Of a stretch of 64,000 bases of DNA, positions 31,736 through 40,328 are shown piece after piece. The stretch lies in the NCBI RefSeq assembly GCF_014650995.1, contig NZ_BMWA01000001.1, positions 62,001 through 126,000 of the forward strand, read 5' to 3'. This DNA is from Streptomyces viridiviolaceus (GTDB lineage Bacteria > Actinomycetota > Actinomycetes > Streptomycetales > Streptomycetaceae). Numbering within the stretch: position 1 is the stretch's first letter; every line of letters starts with the position of its first letter. The notes under the pieces are model-generated. The model made no database searches. It was not told the origin of the DNA and worked only from the letters and a program-made list of their open reading frames with translations. The translations under genes were made by a program, and so were the position numbers.

Positions 31736-32505
31736 GGGGCGTGAACGCGGCCCTCGGAGCGGCCGGGCTCGCGGGCTTCCTCGCCCTGGGCGAGGCGGTG
31801 CCGCGGCTCGGTCTGGTGGAGGAGGACTACTTCCCGCCGACCAGCCGCATCGCCGACGCGCTCGGCACGGAGATCACGGACCCGGCCTTCTGGACCGCGC
31901 TCGGCGACACCCTCACCGGCTGGGCCCTGGGCCTGGCGATCGCGGTCGGCGCCGGGATCGTCATCGGGGTGGTCCTCTCGGTGGTGCCGTACCTGCGTGA
32001 GGCGACGGCGTCCACGATCGAGTTCCTGCGCCCCATCCCCTCGGTCGCGCTGATCCCGCTCGCGGTGCTGCTGTACGGCACCGAACTGCGCTCGGTGCTG
32101 CTCCTGGTCGTGTACGCCTCCTTCTGGCAGGTGCTCATCCAGGTGCTGTACGGCGTGCGGGACGTCGACCCGGTCGCCGAGGAGACGGCACGGTCGTACG
32201 GTCTGGGCACCTGGGCGCGGATCCGGCACGTGCTGTGGCCGACCGCGCTGCCCTACGTGATGACCGGGGTGCGGCTGGCGGCGGCCGTCGCGCTGATCCT
32301 CGCCATCACCGCCGAACTGGTCATCGGGGCGCCGGGGCTGGGCGCCCGGATCGCCGTCGCGCAGACCTCGCAGGCGGTACCGGAGATGTACGCACTGATC
32401 GTCGTCGCCGGTCTGCTCGGGCTGCTGATCAACGTCGGCGCCCGGTCGGTGGAGCGCCGGGCGCTGGCCTGGCACCAGTCGGTGCGCGGGGAGGTGACGG
32501 TGTGA
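31732..32505 (+). CDS. ABC transporter permease 1 (NitT/TauT type)
   Basis: 257 aa with six predicted membrane helices. The EAA loop that contacts the ATPase is visible as AEETARSYGLGTWARIRHVLWPTALP near residue 145. The GTG start overlaps the binding-protein stop (GTGA) and the stop overlaps the next permease's GTG start. It forms the membrane channel together with the second permease; most NitT systems use one permease gene as a homodimer, so the paired genes are noteworthy. Confidence 0.87.
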   Translation: MRGVNAALGAAGLAGFLALGEAVPRLGLVEEDYFPPTSRIADALGTEITDPAFWTALGDTLTGWALGLAIAVGAGIVIGVVLSVVPYLREATASTIEFLRPIPSVALIPLAVLLYGTELRSVLLLVVYASFWQVLIQVLYGVRDVDPVAEETARSYGLGTWARIRHVLWPTALPYVMTGVRLAAAVALILAITAELVIGAPGLGARIAVAQTSQAVPEMYALIVVAGLLGLLINVGARSVERRALAWHQSVRGEVTV

Positions 32506-33278
32506 GGGGTCCGCTGCTGCGGCTGGTGTTCGTGCTGGGCCTGCCCGTGGTGCTGGTGGCCGTCTGGTGGGCCGCGTCGGCCGGCAGCAAGGACGTGTAC
32601 TGGCCGCCGCTGCGCACGATCGTCGAGACGTTCCCGGACGTGTGGACCGGTGAGCGGTGGCGCGGGGACGTCCTGCCCAGCGTGCTGCGGCTCGCGGCGG
32701 GCTACGCCCTGGCGGCCGTCGCCGGCGTCGCGCTGGGCACGCTCGTCGGCTCCCGCCGGCGGGTGCGGGCGGTGTGCGAACCGGTGCTGGAGTTCCTGCG
32801 GGCCGTGCCGCCACCGGTGCTGGTGCCCGTGATCATGCTGTTCGCGGGCATCGGCGACACGATGAAGATCGTCGTCATCGCCACCGGCTGTGTGTGGCCG
32901 GTGCTGCTCAACACGGTCGAGGGGGTTCGTGCGGTCGACCCGGTGATGGCGGAGACCGCCCGCTCCTACGGCATCACGGGCGCGGCACGGCTGAGGCGGG
33001 TGGTGCTGCCCTCGGCGAGCCCGCAGATCTTCGCGGGGCTGCGCCAGGCCCTGTCGATCGGCATCATCCTCATGGTGATCAGCGAGATGTTCGCCGCCAG
33101 CAACGGACTCGGCTTCACCATCGTGCAGTTCCAGCGCTCCTTCGCGATCCCCGGCATGTGGACCGGCATCCTGCTGCTCGGCCTGCTCGGCTTCGTGCTC
33201 TCGGTCCTCTTCCAGCTGGTCGAGCGGCGGGTGCTCGGCTGGTACCACGGCCTGCGCGACGCAAGCCGGCGGTCCTGA
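32502..33278 (+). CDS. ABC transporter permease 2 (NitT/TauT type)
   Basis: 258 aa, six membrane helices, with the EAA loop MAETARSYGITGAARLRRVVLPSASP near residue 150. It is a paralogue of the preceding permease, with the same fold and loop but considerable divergence. GTG start overlapping the previous stop. The two probably form a heterodimer. It is followed 24 bp later by the ATPase gene. Confidence 0.87.
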   Translation: MRGPLLRLVFVLGLPVVLVAVWWAASAGSKDVYWPPLRTIVETFPDVWTGERWRGDVLPSVLRLAAGYALAAVAGVALGTLVGSRRRVRAVCEPVLEFLRAVPPPVLVPVIMLFAGIGDTMKIVVIATGCVWPVLLNTVEGVRAVDPVMAETARSYGITGAARLRRVVLPSASPQIFAGLRQALSIGIILMVISEMFAASNGLGFTIVQFQRSFAIPGMWTGILLLGLLGFVLSVLFQLVERRVLGWYHGLRDASRRS

Positions 33279-33302
33279 CTGAAGCTCCTGAAAGGGCGGT
33301 CC

Positions 33303-34109
33303 ATGCTCGACGTACGCGGCCTGAAGAAGGTGTACGAGGGATCCGGGCGACGGATCGAGGCGGTGCGCGACCTGACCTTCACCGTCGGGGCCGGGGAACT
33401 GGTCTGCCTGGTCGGTCCCTCGGGCTGCGGCAAGACCACGCTGCTCAAGTGCGTGGGCGGCCTGCTCGCGCCGACCGCCGGCGAGGTGTCGCTGTCCGGG
33501 CGGAAGGTGGACGGTCCGCCGCCCGGCATGGCGTTCGTCTTCCAGGAGTACGGGCGCAGTCTGTTCCCCTGGATGCGGGTCGGCGACAACGTGGAACTCC
33601 CGCTGAGGCAGAAGGACCTGAGCAGGGCCCGGCGCCGGGAGCTGGTCGGGGACGCGCTCGCCTCGGTGGGGCTGGCGGACGCCGCCGGGGCGTACCCGTG
33701 GCAGCTGTCCGGCGGCATGCAGCAGCGGGTGGCGATCGCGCGGGCGCTGGCGTACGAGCCCGAGGTGCTGCTGATGGACGAGCCGTTTGCGGCGGTGGAC
33801 GCGCAGACCCGCGCCGACCTGGAGGACCTGGTGCGGCGGCTGTGGCGGGAGCGCGGGATCACCATCCTGTTCGTCACCCACGACATCGACGAGGCGGTGT
33901 ACCTGGGTGAGCGGGTGATCGTGCTGTCCGCCTCCCCCACGGTGGTGCGCGAGCAGCTCAGGGTCGATCTGCCCGCCGAGCGGGATCAGGTGCACACGCG
34001 GGTGGCCCCGCGCTTCGCCGAGCTGCGGACCCGCGTCTACGAGCAGATCCAGGCGGCGAAGCGCGGGGCGGCGACGCCGGCCAAGGCGGACATGCCCCCG
34101 TCCGGCTGA
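33303..34109 (+). CDS. ABC transporter ATP-binding protein (NitT/TauT type)
   Basis: 268 aa. Walker A is GPSGCGKTT (38-46), signature LSGGMQQR (135-142), Walker B EVLLMDEP (154-161) and the switch His lies in FVTHDIDEAV near residue 188. Closest by motif to SsuB/TauB-type ATPases. ATG start with AAAGGGCGG upstream. It completes the binding protein-permease-permease-ATPase operon and ends 10 bp from the convergent GH13 gene. Confidence 0.93.
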   Translation: MLDVRGLKKVYEGSGRRIEAVRDLTFTVGAGELVCLVGPSGCGKTTLLKCVGGLLAPTAGEVSLSGRKVDGPPPGMAFVFQEYGRSLFPWMRVGDNVELPLRQKDLSRARRRELVGDALASVGLADAAGAYPWQLSGGMQQRVAIARALAYEPEVLLMDEPFAAVDAQTRADLEDLVRRLWRERGITILFVTHDIDEAVYLGERVIVLSASPTVVREQLRVDLPAERDQVHTRVAPRFAELRTRVYEQIQAAKRGAATPAKADMPPSG

Positions 34110-34119
34110 CCCGGCGGTC

Positions 34120-35706
34120 TCAGGTGCGCAGCCAGACCGCCGTGTCCGGGAGGAGGCGGTGGTCGTCGCCCAAGGGGCCGCTGGCCAGGAGCAGGCCGCC
34201 GTGCCCGGGCAGTTCGGTGGGGGTGTCGGCCAGGTTCACCACACAGGTCGCGCCGCCGTCCCCCCGGGTGAAGGCGAGGACGCCGTCGGGAGCGGGCAGC
34301 CAGGTCAGCGGGCCGCCGCCGAACGCCGGGCGCAGGCGGATCGCCTCCCGGTAGAGGCTGAGCATCGAGTCCGGGTCGGCGGCCTGGCGGTCCGCGGCGT
34401 ACGACGCCCAGCCTGCGGGCTGCGGGAGCCACGGCTCGCCGCCGAAGCCGGCGTGGGGCGCGTCGGCCGTCCACGGCAGCGGCACCCTGCAGCCGTCGCG
34501 GCCCGGGTCGACGCCGCCGGAGCGGGCGTGCATGGGGTCCTCGATGCGGTCCAGGGGGATGTCGGCCTCGGGCAGCCCCAGTTCCTCGCCCTGGTAGACG
34601 TAGACGGATCCGGGCAGGGCCAGCGACAGCAGGGCGGCGGCCCGCGCCCGGCGGGTGCCGAGGGCGAGGTCCGTGGGGGTGCCGAAGACCTTGGTGGCGA
34701 AGTCGAAGCCGGTGTCGGTGCGTCCGTAGCGGGTGACCGTGCGGGTGACGTCGTGGTTGCAGAGCACCCAGGTGGCGGGGGCGCCGACCGGGGCGTGTTC
34801 GGCGAGGGTGTCGTCGATGGAGGTGCGCAGCCGGGCCGCGTCCCAGGGGCAGGTCATGAAGGAGAAGTTGAAGGCGGTGTGCAGTTCGTCGGGGCGCAGG
34901 TAACGGGCGAAACGCTCGGTGTCGGGCAGCCACACCTCACCGACGAACACGCCCCCGTACTCGTCGGCGACGGCACGCCAGCCCCGGTAGACGTCGTGGA
35001 GTTCGTCCCGGTCGACGTACGGGTGGGGGTCGCGGCCCTCGGTGAAGTCCGGCAGACGGGGGTCCTTGGCGAGCAGGGCCGCGGAGTCGATGCGGACGCC
35101 GGCGACCCCGCGCTCGAACCAGAACCGCAGGATGTCCTCGTGCTCCTGGCGCACGGCCGGGTGCGCCCAGTTGAGGTCGGGCTGCTCGGGGGCGAACAGG
35201 TGGAGGTACCACTCGCCGTCGGGCAGCCGGGACCAGGCGGGTCCGCCGAACTCCGACTGCCATTCGTTCGGCGGGAGTTCACCGTGCGTCCCGCGGCCGG
35301 GACGGAAATGGAACAGCTCCCGCTCGGGGCCGCCTCCGAGCGCCGCCCGGAACCAGGGGTGCTGGTCGGAGACGTGGTTGGGGACGATGTCGACGATGGT
35401 GCGGATGCCGAGCTCCCGTGCCTCGGCGATGAGCTTCTCGGCCTCGGCGAGGGTGCCGAAGGCCGGGTCGACGGCGCGGTAGTCGGCGACGTCGTAGCCG
35501 CCGTCCTTCATCGGGGAGAGGTACCAGGGGTTGAACCACAGGGCGTCCACGCCGAGGTCGGCGAGGTAGGGCAGTTTCGCCCGGACTCCCGCGAGGTCGC
35601 CGGTGCCGTCACCGTCGCCGTCCGCGAAACTGCGGACGTACACCTGGTAGATGACGGCGGAGCGCCACCAGTCGGCGTGGCTGCGGTCAGGGGTGGGCTG
35701 TCCCAC
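34120..35706 (-). CDS. aglA: GH13 alpha-glucosidase / oligo-1,6-glucosidase-like
   Basis: 528 aa, cytoplasmic (no signal). GH13 motifs are in order: DIVPNHVS near residue 110, GVRIDSAAL with the nucleophile Asp near 200, VFVGEVWLPD with the acid-base Glu near 257, and LCNHDVTR with the stabilising Asp near 318. The subfamily resembles bacterial alpha-glucosidases (AglA) that hydrolyse maltose, sucrose or isomaltose-type sugars. It is the last gene of the minus-strand sugar-uptake operon, where it would split the imported disaccharide to glucose. The substrate linkage is not decided by the sequence. The symbol is by analogy with streptomycete mal/agl clusters. Confidence 0.87.
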   Translation of the reverse strand: MGQPTPDRSHADWWRSAVIYQVYVRSFADGDGDGTGDLAGVRAKLPYLADLGVDALWFNPWYLSPMKDGGYDVADYRAVDPAFGTLAEAEKLIAEARELGIRTIVDIVPNHVSDQHPWFRAALGGGPERELFHFRPGRGTHGELPPNEWQSEFGGPAWSRLPDGEWYLHLFAPEQPDLNWAHPAVRQEHEDILRFWFERGVAGVRIDSAALLAKDPRLPDFTEGRDPHPYVDRDELHDVYRGWRAVADEYGGVFVGEVWLPDTERFARYLRPDELHTAFNFSFMTCPWDAARLRTSIDDTLAEHAPVGAPATWVLCNHDVTRTVTRYGRTDTGFDFATKVFGTPTDLALGTRRARAAALLSLALPGSVYVYQGEELGLPEADIPLDRIEDPMHARSGGVDPGRDGCRVPLPWTADAPHAGFGGEPWLPQPAGWASYAADRQAADPDSMLSLYREAIRLRPAFGGGPLTWLPAPDGVLAFTRGDGGATCVVNLADTPTELPGHGGLLLASGPLGDDHRLLPDTAVWLRT

Positions 35707-35736
35707 GGTGCGTGCCTTTCTTTCGGGGGGAGGGCG

Positions 35737-36600
35737 TCAGCCCTTGGTGCTGCCCGCGCTGATCCCGGCGATGATGTGCCGCTGGAAGACGAGGAACAAC
35801 GCGACCATGGGAATGCTGGCGATCACCATCGCGGCGATGAGCACGGTGAGCGGCAGGTTCTGCGACAGCTGGACGAGCGCCACGCTGATCGGCTGCCTGT
35901 CGGTGTCGGAGAAGACCATCAGCGGCCACAGGAAGTCCTGCCACACGGCGACCAGCGCGAAGATCGACACGACGCCGAGCACCGGCCGTGACATCGGCAG
36001 CACGATCGACCACAGGGTGCGCAGCTTCCCGGCGCCGTCCATCTCCGCGGCCTCCAGCACGTCCCTCGGGATCTGGTCGAAGAACCGCTTGAGCAGGTAC
36101 AGGTTGAAGGCGTTGGCGACGGCCGGAAGCCAGATGGCCAGGGGGTCGTTGAGGAGGCCGAGGTCTGCCACGGTCAGGTACTTCGGCACGACGAGGGCCT
36201 GGGCCGGCACCATCAGGGTGGCGAGGATGCCGCCGAGGACCACCTTGCCGAAGGCCGGCCTCAGCTTGGACAGGGCGTAGGCGGCGGCCGTGCACAGCAC
36301 CAGCTGGAACAGCCAGGCGCCGGCTGCCTGGACGACGGTGTTCCACAGGTGGGTCGGCAGCTGCATCAGGTCCCAGGCGTCGGTGTAGCCGCCGAGCCGC
36401 CAGTCCTCCGGGACGATCGTGGGCGGGGTCCGGGCCACCTCGTCCGGCGACTTCATCGCCCCGGTCACCATCCAGTAGACGGGGAAGAGGAAGGCGAGGG
36501 CGAAGAGCAGGACGACGCCGGTGAACACGGTCCAGTAGACGGCCCTGCCGCGCGGGCGGGCCAGGGTGGCCGGCGAGACGAGGGTACGGGTGCCGCTCAT
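35737..36600 (-). CDS. CUT1 ABC sugar permease (MalG type)
   Basis: 287 aa, six membrane helices, with the EAA motif EAAEMDGAGKLRTLWSIVLPMSRP near residue 190. The N-terminus, VYWTVFTGVVLLFALAFLFPVYWMV, is typical of MalG/AglG proteins. ATG 36600 overlaps the stop of the MalF-type gene (ATGA). It is 30 bp before the GH13 gene, and no dedicated ATPase gene accompanies the operon; streptomycete sugar importers of this class share the MsiK ATPase encoded elsewhere. Confidence 0.9.
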   Translation of the reverse strand: MSGTRTLVSPATLARPRGRAVYWTVFTGVVLLFALAFLFPVYWMVTGAMKSPDEVARTPPTIVPEDWRLGGYTDAWDLMQLPTHLWNTVVQAAGAWLFQLVLCTAAAYALSKLRPAFGKVVLGGILATLMVPAQALVVPKYLTVADLGLLNDPLAIWLPAVANAFNLYLLKRFFDQIPRDVLEAAEMDGAGKLRTLWSIVLPMSRPVLGVVSIFALVAVWQDFLWPLMVFSDTDRQPISVALVQLSQNLPLTVLIAAMVIASIPMVALFLVFQRHIIAGISAGSTKG

Positions 36601-37553
36601 GCGTCCTCCCCGTCGGATCGGGTGAGCCGGAGGTAGACGGCTGAGAAGAGGCCGAGCAGCAGCAGGAGCATGACGCTCAGCGCGCAGGCGCCGCCGAAGT
36701 CGTTGTAGAGGAAGGCGTACTTGTAGATGAGGTAGAGGACGGTGACCGTGGCGTTCTCCGGGCCGCCGCCGGTGATGACGAAGGGTTCGGTGAAGACCTG
36801 CATGGTGGCGATGATCTGCAGCAGCATCAGCATGAGGATGACGAACCTGGTCTGCGGGATCGTCACGTGCCGTACGCGCTGGAGCAGGTTCGCGCCGTCC
36901 AGTTCGGCGGCCTCGTACAGCTCGCCGGGGATCGACTGCAGGGCGGCGAGGTAGATCAGGACGGTGCCGCCCATGTTGGCCCAGGTGGCGACGACGACGA
37001 GGGAGACCAGCGCGGTGTCGGCGCCGTTGGACCAGTTCGAGGTGGGCAGGTGCAGAAAGCGCAGCGCCTCGTTGGCGAGGCCGGTGCCGGGGTCGTAGAA
37101 CCACTTCCACAGCAGTGCGCTGACCACCGGCGGGATCATCACCGGCAGGTAGACGACGACCCGGAAGAACGCCTTGGCGTGCCGCAGTTCGTTGAGCACC
37201 AGGGCCAGGACGAACGGGATCGCGAAACCGATCACCAGGGCCAGCACGGTGAAGGTGAGCGTGTTGCGCCAGGCGTCGGCGAACTCGGGGTCCTCGAAGA
37301 CGCGGGTGAAGTTGGCGCTGCCGACCCATTCGGGGGACGAGCCCGGGGTGTACTTCTGGAAGGCGATCACGACCGCGCGGATCGCCGGGTACCAGGAGAA
37401 CAGCGCGAAGCAGATCAGGCCGCCGACGAGGAAGGCGTAGGCGCGGCCCTGCTCGGCGAGGCGGCGCCGCCCGCGGCGTCCTGCCGGGGGCGGCGCCTGC
37501 ACCGGGCGGACCTGGACCGCCTCGGCCGGCCGGTGTGCAACCGTCTTCATCAC
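36597..37553 (-). CDS. CUT1 ABC sugar permease (MalF type)
   Basis: 318 aa, with a basic cytoplasmic N-terminus then six or more membrane helices (YAFLVGGLICFALFSWYPAIR near residue 38) and the EAA loop EAAELDGANLLQRVRHVTIPQTR near residue 220. It pairs with the MalG-type permease. Two starts are possible: GTG 37553 or ATG 37550. It begins 4 bp after the binding-protein stop. Confidence 0.9.
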   Translation of the reverse strand: MMKTVAHRPAEAVQVRPVQAPPPAGRRGRRRLAEQGRAYAFLVGGLICFALFSWYPAIRAVVIAFQKYTPGSSPEWVGSANFTRVFEDPEFADAWRNTLTFTVLALVIGFAIPFVLALVLNELRHAKAFFRVVVYLPVMIPPVVSALLWKWFYDPGTGLANEALRFLHLPTSNWSNGADTALVSLVVVATWANMGGTVLIYLAALQSIPGELYEAAELDGANLLQRVRHVTIPQTRFVILMLMLLQIIATMQVFTEPFVITGGGPENATVTVLYLIYKYAFLYNDFGGACALSVMLLLLLGLFSAVYLRLTRSDGEDA

Positions 37554-37556
37554 CGG

Positions 37557-38906
37557 TCAGCCCCGGGCCAGGATGCCGTCGATCTTGCCGGAGGCGTCCT
37601 TCAGCAGCTTGTCGATGTCCGCGTCCTTCTTGGTGAGGACGGCGGAGACCACTCCGTCGAGGACGGAGTAGATCTGCTGGGCGTTCGGCGGCTCGATCTT
37701 CATGTCGAGGTTCTGGTTGCCGTCGAGGAAGGGCTGGTAGTTCTCCACCGGCACGTTGGCGTTGGCCTTCTTGACCTGCTGGTCCTCCGCGTCGGCGGCG
37801 CCGGTGAACAGCCGCGGTTCGGGCAGCCCGACCGGGGCGTCGTTCTTCTTGGCGCGGGCGTAGTCGCCGAGGAAGCCGTCGCCGGGGGTGAGGAACATGT
37901 GGTCGAGCCACTTCAGGCCGGCGCGGATCTGCTCGGGGCTCGCCTTCTTGTTGAACATGTAGCCGTCGCCGCCGATGAGGGTGCCCCGGCCGCCGGGCAT
38001 GGGCGCGAGGGCGAGGTCCTTGTAGTTGCCGCCCTTCTCCTTGACCAGGATCGGGATGTTGTCGGGGGCGGCGAGGTACATGCCGAGCTTGCCGGAGCCC
38101 ATCATCTGCTGGACGTCGTTGATGACCAGGAGCTGCTTGCTGCCCATGGAGTCGTCCGTCCAGCGCATGTCGTGCAGCGTCTGCAGCACGGCGCGGCCCT
38201 CGGGCGTGTCGACGGTGGCTCTCTTGCCGTCCTCGCTGACGACGTCGCCGCCCTGTGAGTAGAGCTCGGCGGTGAAGTGCCAGCCGCCCTGGTTCTGGGC
38301 GCTGTAGTCGGCGTAGCCGACGGTGCCGTCGCCGAGTGCGGCGATCTTCTTGGCGGCGGTGCGGACCTCTTCCCAGGTGGCCGGGGGCTCGTCGGGGTCG
38401 AGGCCGGCCTTCTCGAAGAGCGCCTTGTTGTAGATCAGGCCCATCGAGTAGCCGGTGCGCGGGATGCCGTAGACCTTGCCGTCGACGGTGTAGATGTCGC
38501 GCAGCTGCTTCTGGACGGTCCCGTAGCTCTTCAGCTCCTTGACGTACGGCGTGAGGTCGGCCGCCTGGCCGATGTCCACGACGTGCCGGGCGTCGGTGAA
38601 GTACGTGTAGAACACGTCCTCCATCTGCCCGCCGGCCAGCTTGGCGTCGAACGTCTTCGGGTCCTGGCAGGGGAACGCGTCGTGCGGGACGACGTCGATG
38701 CCCGGGTTGGCCTTCTCGAACGCGGCGACGTCCTCCTCGAAGAACTGCCGGTCGACCTTGGCGCTCTTGGGCGGCATGCAGTTGACCGTGATGCGGGTCT
38801 TGCCGCTCGCGGAGTCGTCGTCGCCCGACCCGCAGGCGGAGACGGCGAGGGCGAGTGAGCAGACGCTCAACGCGGCAAAGGTACGGCGGAACCCGGTGCG
38901 TGACAT
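37557..38906 (-). CDS. Sugar ABC transporter binding lipoprotein (CUT1)
   Basis: 449 aa. The signal peptide ends at the lipobox AVSAC (Cys25), followed by GSGDDDSASGK. The family-1 solute-binding domain begins TRITVNCMPPKSA and has two cysteines (VNCMPP and FPCQDP) about 40 residues apart that could form a disulfide. Later motifs are RTGYSMGLIYNKALFEKAGL and PEQIRAGLKWLDHM. It captures an oligosaccharide, probably an alpha-glucoside given the GH13 partner. It is the first gene after lacI in the same direction, separated by 110 bp rich in A/T, with TTGCATATTCTGCGTG in the leader that could be part of a LacI operator. Confidence 0.88.
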   Translation of the reverse strand: MSRTGFRRTFAALSVCSLALAVSACGSGDDDSASGKTRITVNCMPPKSAKVDRQFFEEDVAAFEKANPGIDVVPHDAFPCQDPKTFDAKLAGGQMEDVFYTYFTDARHVVDIGQAADLTPYVKELKSYGTVQKQLRDIYTVDGKVYGIPRTGYSMGLIYNKALFEKAGLDPDEPPATWEEVRTAAKKIAALGDGTVGYADYSAQNQGGWHFTAELYSQGGDVVSEDGKRATVDTPEGRAVLQTLHDMRWTDDSMGSKQLLVINDVQQMMGSGKLGMYLAAPDNIPILVKEKGGNYKDLALAPMPGGRGTLIGGDGYMFNKKASPEQIRAGLKWLDHMFLTPGDGFLGDYARAKKNDAPVGLPEPRLFTGAADAEDQQVKKANANVPVENYQPFLDGNQNLDMKIEPPNAQQIYSVLDGVVSAVLTKKDADIDKLLKDASGKIDGILARG

Positions 38907-39016
38907 CGGTGACCCCTTAGGGACAGGAGCGGTGGGCGCGGCACACTCAAGCACCGGCGCCACCGCTGCGCAAGATGTCACGCAGAATATGCAATTATTC
39001 GACAGCTTAGTGGATT

Positions 39017-40012
39017 TCAGGGACGAGGCGCTTGCGCGGTCGACCCCCGCACCACCAGTTCCGGCTCGAACAGCAGCTCCTCGGCGGCCACGGAACTGCC
39101 GTTGATCTGCGCGTTCAGCAGCTCCACGACGGCCCGGCCCATGGCCTCGATGGGCTGCCGGACGGTGGTGAGGGGCGGCTCGGTGCAGTTCATCAGCGCG
39201 GAGTCGTCGTAGCCGACGACGGAGATCCGTGACGGCACGTCGAGTCCCTTGCGCCGGGCGGCCCGTACGACACCGAGGGCCAGGGGGTCGCTGGCGCAGA
39301 TGAAGCCGGTGACGCCCCGGTCGATGAGCCGGGAGGCCGCCGCGTGCCCGCCCTCGATGGAGAACATGGCGCGCGCGACGTACTCGTCGGGCAGCGAGCC
39401 GAGGGCCCGCGCGGCGGCCAGCTTGCGCCCGGAGGGCATGTGGTCGCCGGGGCCGAGCACCAGGCCGATCCGCTCGTGGCCGAGCGAGGCCAGATGCCGC
39501 CAGGCCTGCTCCACCGCCACGGCGTCGTCGCAGGAGACGCCGGGGAAGCCGAGGTGCTCTATGCCGGCGTTCACCAGCACGACGGGGATGTTGCGCTCGG
39601 CGAGGCGCTCGTAGTGGTCGTGGGGCGCGTCGGCCTGCGCGTACAGCCCGCCGGCGAAGACGACGCCGGATACCTGCTGCTGCAGCAGCAGATCGACGTA
39701 GTCGGCCTCCGACACCCCGCCCTTGGTCTGGGTGCACAGCACCGGGGTGAGGCCGAGCTGGGCCAGCGCTCCGCCGATGACCTCGGCGAACGCCGGGAAG
39801 ATCGGGTTCTGCAGCTCGGGCAGGACCAGGCCGACGAGCCGGGCACGCTCGCCGCGCAACTGGGTCGGCCGTTCGTAGCCGAGGACGTCCAGGGCGGAGA
39901 GCACCGCCTGCCGGGTGGCCTGGGAGACCCCGGGCTTGCCGTTGAGCACCCGGCTGACCGTGGCCTCGCTGACCCCGACCTTCTTCGCCACCTCAGCAAG
40001 TCGTCGCGTCAT
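39017..40012 (-). CDS. LacI-family regulator of the alpha-glucoside operon
   Basis: 331 aa. The LacI HTH is at the N-terminus (LAEVAKKVGVSEATVSRVLN, then the hinge GKPGVSQATRQAVLSALDVLGY). The periplasmic-binding-like effector domain follows (GLVLPELQNPIFPAFAEVIG, DADAP-type sugar pocket, SVVGYDDSALM near the end). It lies directly upstream of and in the same direction as the binding-protein gene, as in streptomycete malR-malEFG clusters. ATG 40012 is chosen: the frame is open to 40387 but the extra part is a GntR remnant. A perfect 17-bp palindrome lies 23 bp before the start and is the likely autoregulatory operator. Confidence 0.93.
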   Translation of the reverse strand: MTRRLAEVAKKVGVSEATVSRVLNGKPGVSQATRQAVLSALDVLGYERPTQLRGERARLVGLVLPELQNPIFPAFAEVIGGALAQLGLTPVLCTQTKGGVSEADYVDLLLQQQVSGVVFAGGLYAQADAPHDHYERLAERNIPVVLVNAGIEHLGFPGVSCDDAVAVEQAWRHLASLGHERIGLVLGPGDHMPSGRKLAAARALGSLPDEYVARAMFSIEGGHAAASRLIDRGVTGFICASDPLALGVVRAARRKGLDVPSRISVVGYDDSALMNCTEPPLTTVRQPIEAMGRAVVELLNAQINGSSVAAEELLFEPELVVRGSTAQAPRP

Positions 40013-40034
40013 ACACGCAAGCCTAGCGCAAGAA

Positions 40035-40051
40035 ACGCAAATGATTTGCGT
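40035..40051. promoter_or_regulatory. Perfect 17-bp palindrome, candidate LacI operator
   Basis: ACGCAAAT and ATTTGCGT flank a single central base. Further TTGCG half sites (read on the minus strand) lie between it and the lacI start. Position and AT-rich centre in a GC-rich genome suggest autoregulation by the adjacent LacI protein. Confidence 0.7.
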
Positions 40052-40093
40052 AATGGTGTCATCCCGCTGCCCACAGGCCCCGTACGTGGCCCT

Positions 40094-40270
40094 GATGCCG
40101 CTCATCACCTCCCGTGCGGCGCCCTCGTCCCGGTCGAGCAGCGCGTCGAGGATCTCCAGGCGCTCATCGGCCGACGCCTCCGGCCGCCCCTGCTCCACCA
40201 GTGCCGTCAGCCCGTACGGCCGGGAGCGGCGGCGCAGGTCCCGGACCACCTCGAGGACGTGGCCGTTGCC
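40094..40270 (-). pseudogene. Remnant of a GntR/FadR-type regulator (FCD domain tail)
   Basis: The minus-strand frame encodes GNGHVLEVVRDLRRRSRPYG, followed by LTALVEQGRPEASADERLEI and LDALLDRDEGAAREVMSG. This is the last two helices of an FCD effector domain of a GntR/FadR regulator, including the usual E-H/E-R-L-x-I-L-D-A-L-L segment. No HTH or start is present: the sequence before it is blocked by the MmyB-like gene stop at 40329. It is in frame with lacI downstream and there is no stop between, so the two could in principle be read through. I treat it as a gene remnant; the whole 316-bp gap 40013-40328 holds this and the lacI operator. Confidence 0.6.
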
Positions 40271-40328
40271 CGCGAGCGCCGGCCCCCGGGAACGGGGCCG
40301 ACGACGCCCGGCGGCGCGGCCGGGACGC

